64,000 bases of DNA from Gloeopeniophorella convolvens. Its lineage: Eukaryota > Basidiomycota > Agaricomycetes > Russulales. Location of the stretch: assembly GCA_022496205.1 (NCBI GenBank), contig WTXD01000046.1, forward strand, positions 62,001 to 126,000. Reading direction: 5' to 3'. The position numbers and the translations under genes were made by a program. The notes beneath the pieces are model-generated. The model was not told the DNA's origin and searched no databases. It worked only from the letters and a program-made list of their open reading frames with translations. This document shows positions 56,301 through 64,000 of the stretch, piece by piece (positions within the stretch are counted from its first letter, which is position 1; the number at the start of each line of letters is the position of its first letter).

Positions 56301-57569
56301 TTAAGCTTCCCCGCAAGATGGAAGGTGTGTATGGCTTCATACTCTGTAGCCTTCTTATGCACGCTGTGCGCCAGGTCCCCGCTATCTTATACCTAGAACG
56401 GACCGACTGTCAGGATCGGCTTGATTACTCTGGATTACCTGATACCATTGATACTTCAATTCTAAGCCAAGATACCTCAATATCAGTGTTCGCATCCAAG
56501 ACTCCCTGCGCTATCTTAGTACTTATCCGACGCTAGACACCGAGACGCAAGTCTTATCAAGCATGAACCCTTGGACGCCAGGAACTCCCCCAGCCTGGCA
56601 CGCTTGTCGCTATCGACGCAGAGTTTGTCCAGATGCAGCAAGAGGAAACAGAATACCGGTCGGACGGGACCAAGAAAGTCCTTCGCCCCGCGCGGCTTAG
56701 TCTTGCCCGCGTTTCGGTCTTGAGAGGTAACGGCCTGAAGCAAGGAGTACCCTTCATCGACGACCATATTCACACGAGCGAGATCATTGTCGACTACCTT
56801 ACGGAGTTCTCCGGGATTAGATGTAAGGCGGTCGCTACCCCCAAAATCGGCTCTGGCTGACAATTACTCGCAGTCGGCGACCTCGATCCTCACACTTCAG
56901 TGTACACATTAACCCCTTTAAAGGTTGTATACAAGAAGCTCCGCCTGCTCGTTGACCGGGGATGTATTTTCATCGGGCATGGCCTCTCCAAAGACTTCCG
57001 TATCATCAGTAGGCGTGCCTTCCTACCCTCTGAGGCTTGTTGCTGACTGTCTTCAGATATTTATGTTCCTCCGGATCAGGTGATAGACACTGTGGACTTG
57101 TACTTCCTGAAAGAGCGTCAACGACGCCTGTCACTACGCTTTCTCTCGTGGTATGTGCTCCACGAGAACATCCAGACCGACACACACGACTCGATCGAGG
57201 ACGCGCGGTCGGCCTTAAATCTGTACAAGGCATACCATGACTTTGAGGAGCAGGGTATCTTTGATGAGAAACTAGACGAACTGTACCGCGAGGGTCGTAA
57301 ACACGTGCGTTTCCGTCTCTGTTTGGCGTGACCCCGTCACTCATTGCGTGCAGAACTGGAAACCCCCAGCGCCGCCAAAGACGGAGGAAACACCGACGGC
57401 TGAAGCTGCTCCTCCTCCCGCCAAGTCAGCGGCGCAGCCGAATGTGCTCCCGATGATGCAAGGCAACATGATGCCTGCTCCCTTCGTCCCGAGCGGTTTC
57501 CAAGGTGGTGCATTCGCGGCGTTCCAGCAGGGCGGCCCACCCAGCCGCAGCCACTGGCGTTCCGGATAA
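53399..57569 (+). CDS. PAN2: PAN2, catalytic subunit of the PAN2-PAN3 deadenylase
   Basis: Cytoplasmic poly(A) nuclease subunit. It starts [17 protein letters not shown] at 53399. WD40 exons include [36 protein letters not shown] and [20 protein letters not shown]. An inactive ubiquitin-protease-like domain follows ([20 protein letters not shown], with C-x2-C pairs in CTYCQT and CQNC). The DEDD exonuclease has [35 protein letters not shown] and [17 protein letters not shown], giving D and E in IDAEF, D in SKDF and D in IEDA. The tail is Pro-rich ([11 protein letters not shown] to SRSHWRSG). Many short introns are present. One, at 55526-55575, must be assumed with a weak GTCCAC donor to keep frame between EEQ and [13 protein letters not shown]. 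Confidence 0.92.
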
Positions 57570-57919
57570 CTATGACCCACATCTATTTGCATTCGCAGTG
57601 TTGTGTCTCTCAGCTTGGCTTTTCCATCAGCTGTATCGCATAGTCGTGAGGAAGTGTTGTATGACGAGACGGGACGAGATTGGCTACTGTAGCTTTTCAC
57701 AGGGACATGCCACTAGATTGTCCTACCATCTACCTGGATGACGTTAATGAGGAGGATGTGATTTACGACGTGAGCATTTGCTGATCGGCTTGTCTTAGAT
57801 AATCCACGGGACTCGGTGTGAGTTGAGGTTGTCGAGTCATACACAAACCAGGGGACGGAGCATATATGAACAACTGACTTCGCCGCGTCGTCTCGATCTC
57901 GACCAGTGGCGACACCAGC
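57570..57919. promoter_or_regulatory. Spacer with promoter of the GNAT gene
   Basis: Between PAN2 and the acetyltransferase gene. A TATATG element at 57863-57868 lies about 55 bp upstream of ATG 57920. No other feature is seen. Confidence 0.45.
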
Positions 57920-58666
57920 ATGGCCTACACCAACAACTACAAGCCCCCTGAGGATCTCGTCTCCCTCGAGGACCAGTGGGGCCCCAAGCCCTACGACATC
58001 AACTGGTGCTTCCCACTACACGAAGCCACACTCAAATCGGACCGCGTTACGCTGACGCCCTTCATCCCGCGCCTGCACGCGGCCGAGTACCTCGCACAGG
58101 TGACCGCGCACCCCGAGCTGCAGCGCTACCTCCCGTTCGACACGCCCGACATGCCGCGCCTGCTCGCGCGGTTCGACCAAATCCGGCGCGACCCCGCCTG
58201 GGTGCTCTTCGCCGTGCGCGACGACACGCAGGGCGGCGCGCTCGCGGGCGTCATCGGGCTGCTCAAGGGCGCGCCCGCGCAGCTCAGCGCGGAGATCGGC
58301 TGGGTGGTCGTGTTCCCCGCGTACCAGCGCACGCACGTCGGGCGGCACGCGGTGGGCATCCTCCTGCGCTACTGCCTGCTGCTGCCGAGCGAGGGCGGGC
58401 TCGGGCTACGCCGCGTGCAGTGGTGCGCGCACGCGGCGAACGGCGCATCGCGCGGCGCGGCACTGCGGATGGGCTTTCGCGAGGAGGGTGTGTTGCGCTG
58501 GGAGCGCGTGGTCTCTGCGGGCAAGGAAGGTAATGGTAAGGTGCTGAGGGCAGAGGATCCGCAGAAGGAGCATCCCGGGCGGGACACTGTCGTGCTGTCG
58601 ATCTGCGCGGATGACTGGGAGAACGGCGGGAGGGAGCACGTACAACAGGTGATGGATCGTGAGTGA
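57920..58666 (+). CDS. GNAT N-acetyltransferase, RimJ/RimL (Acetyltransf_3) type
   Basis: Intronless, 248 residues. The GNAT fold is visible from LKSDRVTLTPFIPRLHAAEY through WVLFAVRDD, the beta-4 segment GVIGLLKG and AEIGWVVVFPAYQRTHVGRH (the acetyl-CoA loop appears as QRTHVGRHA). WCAHAANGASRGAALRMGF and EGVLRWERV close the fold. This is the arrangement of RimJ/RimL-like enzymes that acetylate protein N-termini or small amines; the substrate is unknown. Codon third positions are almost all G or C in the core, unlike the flanking genes, and there are no introns in an intron-rich neighbourhood. Late acquisition or retroposition is possible but unproven. Confidence 0.85.
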   Translation: MAYTNNYKPPEDLVSLEDQWGPKPYDINWCFPLHEATLKSDRVTLTPFIPRLHAAEYLAQVTAHPELQRYLPFDTPDMPRLLARFDQIRRDPAWVLFAVRDDTQGGALAGVIGLLKGAPAQLSAEIGWVVVFPAYQRTHVGRHAVGILLRYCLLLPSEGGLGLRRVQWCAHAANGASRGAALRMGFREEGVLRWERVVSAGKEGNGKVLRAEDPQKEHPGRDTVVLSICADDWENGGREHVQQVMDRE

Positions 58667-58910
58667 GTGCACGTGGCAGGATGTAAAGGCGGCGAGCGGC
58701 GTGGAACAGGAGAAGGATGCGCACAAATCCTTTGTAGTGGTACATGTTCCATTCTGTATGAACAGGAGGTTAACCTAGAGTACATTGTGTCCGAATGGCT
58801 CTTCCTGAGTGTTTCTTCGTGGAGGTCAGTGGATCAGGGGACTCAGTCGGACGAGCGGACGACTCACAAGTATACATACACATAGCCTGCGCTCACCCCA
58901 GCATCAGCCC

Positions 58911-59188
58911 TCAATCATCAACGTCCCCTTCTGCGTGATGCGTTGTAGCGCCTGATGACGACCCTGCGGCCGTCGTTTCTTGCTGCTGCTGCGCCGCCCG
59001 CCTCCTCCTGCGCGACTCAGGGCTGGTGCCACCCGCCTCGCGCTGTGCGCCAAACGACTGCAGGCTCTGCAGCATCGCCTGCATGCTCTGCAGCACCTCT
59101 GCACGGTCTGCAGCAACTCATGCAGGCTTTGTGACAGCTCCTGCATCTCTTGATGCAGCGCCGCGGCCTGTGAGCGCCCATGAGCCAC
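58911..59188 (-). other. Broken coiled-coil reading frame
   Basis: On the minus strand, one frame reads ALHQEMQELSQSLHELLQTV and the next frame continues EVLQSMQAMLQSLQSFGAQ before an Arg/Gln-rich tail to a stop at 58911. Together they make one Leu/Gln heptad series interrupted by a frame change at about 59095. It may be the C-terminal end of a small gene with a frameshift, or a repeat-derived accident; the CTGCAG-rich word repeats here favour slippage. Upstream frames to about 59460 show no family motif. Confidence 0.3.
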
Positions 59189-59647
59189 CGCCGATACCGA
59201 GCCCGGGCCCGAGTGGCATGCTCACCGAAGCAGCGAGCTCAGCCGTCGCGGTGGTATTGTGGGCACCAGCACCAGTGCGCCTATACGGGATGGCCGTATT
59301 GTTCATCGATGAGAAGGCGGACGGTGGGCGGCATGCGGTTGACGTCAGACGGGCGGCGAGAGGAACTCCTGTCGCCGAGCCGCAGTGGCCGCAGCGGCCC
59401 GCAGAACGCAGAGGATGCTCCAAAGGGGCCCAACTCAATCACGAACTCGCCGCTTCTCTTCACAGCAATGGGAAGGCCAGATCGTTCGTAAATCCCAAAA
59501 TATTATTGCAAGGAGAGTGTGGGTCTCGTAGTAAGGTGCTCTACGGGTAACAAGATCATGCCACCAAGACGGTCAACTAAAGCTACAGTAAATGTCAGTA
59601 AGATACAGCCGGAACGAAGCCTTACAGACAGAGCGCGGTCATGGCTT
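59189..59647. other. Intergenic region
   Basis: Downstream of the cupredoxin gene. Open frames exist on both strands but show no motif; any 5' exon of the coiled-coil frame would lie here. Confidence 0.3.
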
Positions 59648-60857
59648 TCAGAATACAAGAGCGAACACCGTGAGCGTGAGCCCGGCAGCGAGGCCTGCAC
59701 CTCCGAGACGCACGGCGCCTGCGCCGTTCCCGGAGGCCGCGCCCGTCGTGTTGGACGAGCCCGAGCCGGTGCCGTTGATCTGCTTCGCGCGCGCCTCGAA
59801 GGCCTCGAACGTGTTAGGGCCGCTCTCGACCGCGTTCGCGGCGAAGACCATGCCCTGGCCGCAGTGGCCTTGCTGGCGACAGTACGCCCAGATCGGGGCG
59901 GTGTCGTTCACCTGGATGGTGTACGTCGGGAAGGTCGTCGCGTTGTCGGAGACGGGCATGCTGTGGATGACCTCAGTTAGCACGCCGCCTTCGAAAGTAA
60001 GAGAGAAAGACACGCACAATCCAGAGTCAAAGCCGATCTGGCCGCTGGTCGAGGTGGACGCGAGCAGCTGGCACGGCGCGGCGAAGCTTGACTGCGACAC
60101 GGTGTGGTTCTTTTGGTGGAACTCGAACGTGATCGTGTCGCCGGGCTGCGCGGAGATGTTCGCAGGCTGGTAGGTGAGCACACCAGTGCCGCCGACAATG
60201 ATGCGGTGGTCCTGAGACGTCGAAGAAGGAGGAGAGGCGGCGCTGGACGAAGAGGGAGGGGCAGCGCTGGACGAGGAAGGCGGGGCAGTGCTTGAGGCGG
60301 GGGGAGCCACGGAAGACTGCGCGGTCGTGTTGCCCATGGCGGCGGCCTGGAAAGCGGCGAACTTGTCACCGGGGTTGATCGCGAAGACCATGCCGAGCGC
60401 GCAGTGGTTGGCCTGGCGGCAGTACCCCCAGACGGGGTTCTGATCGGTGACCTGGAACTGCGCCTGTTGGAAAGGCCCGTTGGTATTCGAGTCATTGACA
60501 GGGATGCTATGAATATGTCAGATACGTTGTCAGAAGACGGGCACAAGGTCTACGCACAAGCCAGTGTCGAAGCCACCAGGAAGGGGGCTGCAAGGGTTCG
60601 CAAAGCTAGATTGAGTCGCCGTGTGGTTCTTCTGCTTGAAGGTAAAGATGACGATGTCTCCAGGATTCGCAGTCTGCCCGCACACGCTCAGTTTACACTA
60701 AACAGAAGAGGCCGCACAGAGCACGTACCACGGACGAAGGGCTGTACTGAGTGATACCACCAGTGCCACCAACAGTAACTTGAATCTCAGCGGACCTCAC
60801 AGGAGGGATGGCCGCGAGGCTGATCAAGGCAGAAAGGACGGAGAGTTTGAAGATCAT
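59648..60857 (-). CDS. Secreted serine-rich protein with two cupredoxin domains
   Basis: Exons 60857-60729, 60673-60558, 60506-60018 and 59960-59648 give 348 residues. A signal peptide (MIFKLSVLSALISLAAIPPV) is followed by two plastocyanin-like domains. Each has a KNHT(A/V)xQSSF histidine segment and a C-terminal copper-site triad: YCRQANHCALGM in domain 1 and YCRQQGHCGQGM in domain 2. A Pro/Ser-rich linker separates them, and the protein ends in a Ser/Gly/Asn-rich stalk plus a hydrophobic tail (LAAGLTLTVFALVF) typical of a GPI anchor. Such proteins are abundant, wall-attached or secreted in basidiomycetes; their role is not established. An intron interrupts both domains at the same codon (GG|TT-F). 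A TATA box lies upstream. Confidence 0.88.
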
Positions 60858-61506
60858 TATAGCAGATGCGTAGCAAGTGCGGATTAGGCGTCAAGAGAGT
60901 ACGTCAAGAAGAGCGAGAGGAAAGCAAGTGAAGTGAGGAAGAAACTAGGCGGAAAGGAGGCCTTATAAATGACAGCCAGGTCAAAGAGAAAGTTGTGGGT
61001 TGTGGCATTGCGATCCGGGATGTGTCTTTATAGCCAAAAGACACCCGGGCGTGTGTCAAGACAATAAGCACAAAAAGCGCGGACCCAGATTGAGAGACAA
61101 AGGAGGACCGCACAACGCGCTGCCGGCAGCACTTACAATAACAAATGAATTTGGCGCTCGACAACAACACATCCTCATCCGAGTCATTTCTGCGCTTTTT
61201 GCGAGACGCATGGGCCGTACAGCATGGACCAGCGAATTATGGAGCGAGTGCGCATGACATGTCATGGACGCATTGTCTCGAAGCTTGTAAGTCGGTCTCG
61301 TCGGCGTTGTTTGTCAATTTCGAGGCAATGCCACTCGCCTTGAGGCTCACCAAAGCGGCTGTGCCAAAGACCAGTGCAGACCCCGCCATAATTCACTATC
61401 CAAGCTTCAAGAGTGTTATGTATCAATCGTTAGTATACAATGTGTCACGGAACATCTGCCAATGTGATACAGCAAGCAACCGTCCAGACCTCACGCACGC
61501 ACCACT
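60858..61506. other. Intergenic region with cupredoxin promoter
   Basis: It contains the TATA box at 60963-60970 and the 3' flank of the T5orf172 gene. Plus-strand frames at 61145-61516 show no motif. Confidence 0.4.
60963..60970 (-). promoter_or_regulatory. TATA box
   Basis: ATTTATAA on the minus strand, about 107 bp upstream of ATG 60857 of the cupredoxin gene. Confidence 0.55.
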
Positions 61507-63083
61507 TCACAAATAAGCTTCCACGAATCCGCCCCATTTCTCAATCACGGGCTTGACGATGACCTCCCATTCCTTGCCCTTGTACCGCCCCTTCGTCGGG
61601 CGCTTGAAGGAGAAGATCTCCTGGTGCTTCGTACCGCCTGCGACGAAAGTAAATGCGTCAGATACTCCGGTCCAGCCCGACATGCAGATGTCTGGAGACA
61701 CGCACAGTCGGGACACGGCTTCGCCTCGATTGCTTTCTTGGGATTCTCATTCCAATCCTCCTTTTCCGCATCGATGTTCGGGTACGCGTCCTCAAGATAT
61801 TGCTTGTGGTTCACGAGGTCGCGCAGCTCAACATGCACAAGATGCTCGAGGCGGTGGCACCAGGGCCCCTTGGGTCCCGCATGCACGAGTCCCTTGACGG
61901 GTACACCAGCGCGCCCCATGCCGCCCGGCCAGTACCCGCGGAGGACCTGCTCTTTCGAGCCGCACTGCTTGCCCCACTGGTCCATGCGCCGATTCAAGTT
62001 CGTCGTGCGGCCGACCTTGATGTGGACGTACTCCTTGTCGGCAGGGTCTGCAGGGTGTACATCGTGAGGCTCTGCGCCGGGGGAGAGAGAACCGCAAACG
62101 AGGGCGCGCACCGAGGATCTCAAAGGCGTAGATGTACCCCGGCACATCGCTCGGCGCGGCTTCAGCCTGCAGTACCGATCTCAGTGAGGCCTGCACCCCC
62201 GTTGAAAGATACGACGGGATCCAGTCTGTGCCGTGCCGCACGCATATAAGCATCCCCCAACGCCGCGAGACGCACGGACGCGAGCATGCACACCTTCATA
62301 CTTGATGAACGTCATCCCCTCTTTGCGATCGGTGAACCCCGTCAAGTTATCACTGAGCATTGTCTTCTTGTGCATATGGCAGAACGGGTCGCCTACTGAC
62401 TCCTCGGCCATCTTGACCATCTTACGGCACTGCCGTCCGGCGTTCGTCACGGCCTTGCACTGGCGCGACACTATCCCCCCCGCCGCGCCCGGCACCGCGG
62501 AGCCGCCGCTCGCGCTCACGGTCGGCGAGAGCGGCTCGGACTGCGCGCGGCGCTTCGTGCGCGGGGCCTTGGTCTTGGGCGGCTGCGGCGTGCGCGGGCC
62601 ACTGGCGGCGGCGGTAGGCGGGGGGTCGGACTGCGGGCGCACGGGCACAGGCGTCTCTTCGGAGTCGGAGTCGGAGTCGATCGTGATGACCGCGAGCGAC
62701 GGGCGCGCGACGGGGCGGTGCGCGCGCGGCGGGGTGGCGGGCACGGGCATGCGCACGGGCGCAGGCGGGGTGGGCAGCGGGCTCCCCGCGACGGCGTGCT
62801 GCATCGTGCGCGACATGTTGTGCTGCGGCACGGGCATCGTGTAGAGCATCGGGGGCGGCGGGATGCCTGCTGCGTCGGGCCAGGCCGGGGGCGGCGGGAG
62901 GTGCGGCGTAGGCCTGAAGCCCCCGAAGAAGCCGCCAGAGGAGCGGGGTGGTTGTTGCTGCTGCTGCTGGCCGCGTGCGGGGGACGGGTTAGGGCTCTTT
63001 CCTCCGTCCCCGAGGGAGAGCGCGTCGAAAGAGTCGACGAAGTTGCGCGCGCGCCGCTCGTCGTGCTTGTCCTTCCTGCTCAT
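61507..63083 (-). CDS. T5orf172 (DUF1766)-domain protein
   Basis: Exons 63083-62294, 62225-62112, 62047-61706 and 61637-61507 give 458 residues. The first half is disordered (poly-Gln, Pro-rich, an acidic DSDSDSEE patch). A probable zinc site follows: RQCKAVTNAGRQCRK with PFCHMHKK. The T5orf172 domain follows, related to the GIY-YIG nuclease fold: PGYIYAFEIL, EYVHIKVGRTTNLNRRMDQW, a central GPKGPWCHRLEHLVHVEL, and CPDC joined to GTKHQEIFSF. It ends VIEKWGGFVEAYL. Fungal members are widespread and uncharacterised; a DNA-related role is inferred from the fold only. Confidence 0.85.
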
Positions 63084-63529
63084 CGTGGGGGTTGATTTCT
63101 GAGGGGATCTCGCGATCAAAGGCTGTATTTATTGTGGGGGGCTAGCCAGGATGGATCGGGGACTGAGGGAGACAAAGGAGGGTGATGGATATTGGGCGCA
63201 GGCGGTGCATGACTTAGGTGAGAACAACATGATGCACATCCCCTCGAGGCAATCGCCACACCGCAATATCCTCCGCCCTTACGGCACCTGCAGTCACTGC
63301 AATTGTTTTCCAGCACTCTCGCGCGTCGGGTTCTGCTTTCGTGCAACAACATGTTGGATTGTCCGGGTTCGAATGATACGAAAATAACAGTAGTAATAAT
63401 CTACCACAAGTCGAACCAAGTGAGGGCCATTGCGGCCGTCACGTGCCGGTGTTGCTGGTGAACGAGATAAACGGGAGGGCCAAGCCTGAAAAAGAGCGTG
63501 TTGTTGTGAGTCCAAGAGTAGCCAGCAGC
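63084..63529. other. Intergenic region
   Basis: Promoter side of the T5orf172 gene and 3' flank of the F-box-like gene. An AATAAATA-type A/T patch at about 63121-63130 (minus sense) could act as a weak TATA. No gene is seen. Confidence 0.35.
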
Positions 63530-64000
63530 CTAGCTTGCTTCAGAGATCTCCTTCTGCATGTCAGGAAGGTCGTCATCCTCTTCATCATCATCCTCCTCGC
63601 CTTCCCCAGGTTCCTCGTCTTCGTCGGAACCGGCGTCGTCTCTTTGAGGTTCGGGATAATCCCTCCATACGGTCACTTCCGGAACGACTGAGCGGAACCG
63701 GGTATCTGAGTAGTCAGGGACGCAGGATGCAAGGGTGAGGTTGTCCAAAGGGGCCCCCAAGTTCGCGCGCGCACGGAGGGCTGTGCGTAGCTTGAGCCAG
63801 GGCTGGTGTTCGCCAGGGAAGTTCCCTTGCAATTCCGTACAAGCGATAGTAAGTTCCCGTAACGCAGGCCAGCGTAGTTCTTCGTCGCCATCGCGATGCA
63901 GTAGCTCTATGAGCGCGTAAGCTGACCAACCGCAGGCATGGATGTAGTATGCGTTGGTGTATCGTGTGAGTGTCGTCTTCCACAGATACTCATACCAGCG
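63530..64000 (-). CDS. F-box-like protein, C-terminal part (runs off window)
   Basis: An open frame enters from beyond 64000 and ends at 63530. It reads RWYEYLWKTTLTRYTNAYY, ACGWSAYALIELLHRDGDEE, LRWPALRELTIACTELQGN, LKLRTALRARANLGAPLDNL and TLASCVPDYSDTRFRSVVPE, then a long acidic tail (DEDEEPGEGEEDDDEEDDD). Phrases such as WPALRELTI and LRxALRARANLGAPLDxLTL are typical of the C-terminal leucine-rich part of Agaricomycete F-box proteins. The F-box itself would be upstream, outside the window. Confidence 0.65.
   Translation of the reverse strand, partial: RWYEYLWKTTLTRYTNAYYIHACGWSAYALIELLHRDGDEELRWPALRELTIACTELQGNFPGEHQPWLKLRTALRARANLGAPLDNLTLASCVPDYSDTRFRSVVPEVTVWRDYPEPQRDDAGSDEDEEPGEGEEDDDEEDDDLPDMQKEISEAS

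Noticed and set aside
63340..63390. GGTTCGAAT word resembling a tRNA T-loop
   Set aside because: No complementary T-stem or acceptor stem can be formed around it on either strand.
1..64000. CRISPR arrays, rRNA genes and bacterial-type operons
   Set aside because: None found; gene structure is that of a fungal nuclear genome.

Overview
This is nuclear DNA from a filamentous basidiomycete, most likely an Agaricomycete (Polyporales-like). The genes carry many short introns of about 45-75 nt with GTRNGT-type donors. The lineage markers are several DUF6535 membrane-protein genes, MYND-finger genes, a serine-rich cupredoxin protein and a fungal T5orf172 protein. There are no operons, and no convincing tRNA, rRNA or CRISPR was seen.

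Left part (1-27.3 kb) is an accessory-looking zone. Five related DUF6535 genes lie here: copy 1 on the plus strand and copies 2-5 on the minus strand. Only copy 3 (18812-21371) reads through completely after splicing. Copy 4 has a deletion that changes its C-terminus, and copies 1, 2 and 5 carry stops or frameshifts. Between copies 2 and 3 sit a tandem pair of MYND zinc-finger genes, a zeta-crystallin-type quinone oxidoreductase, a mitochondrial RsfS-domain protein, a small hydrophilic protein, and two disordered paralogues that share only a C-terminal motif. Gene-poor stretches with short direct repeats separate them.

Middle and right parts (27.6-64 kb) are a conserved housekeeping block: splicing factor SPF45/RBM17, succinate dehydrogenase flavoprotein SDH1, a TBC1D5-like RabGAP, an MCT-type MFS transporter, a small multi-pass membrane protein, a JmjC protein of the KDM8/JMJD5 type, the TBP-removing ATPase MOT1/BTAF1, a single-pass surface protein, the deadenylase subunit PAN2, a GNAT acetyltransferase, a two-domain GPI-type cupredoxin, a T5orf172 protein, and the C-terminal end of an F-box-like gene that runs off the window. 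A 1295-bp element with long terminal inverted repeats and flanking TA dinucleotides sits between the TBC and MFS genes.

The points most worth a second look are the decaying DUF6535 family, the indel cluster next to the FAD-binding histidine of SDH1, the TA-flanked inverted-repeat element, the paralogue pair reduced to one shared C-terminal motif, and the internally duplicated cupredoxin with matching introns. All exon boundaries were worked out by eye from reading frames, splice consensus and comparison among paralogues; no search or RNA data were available.
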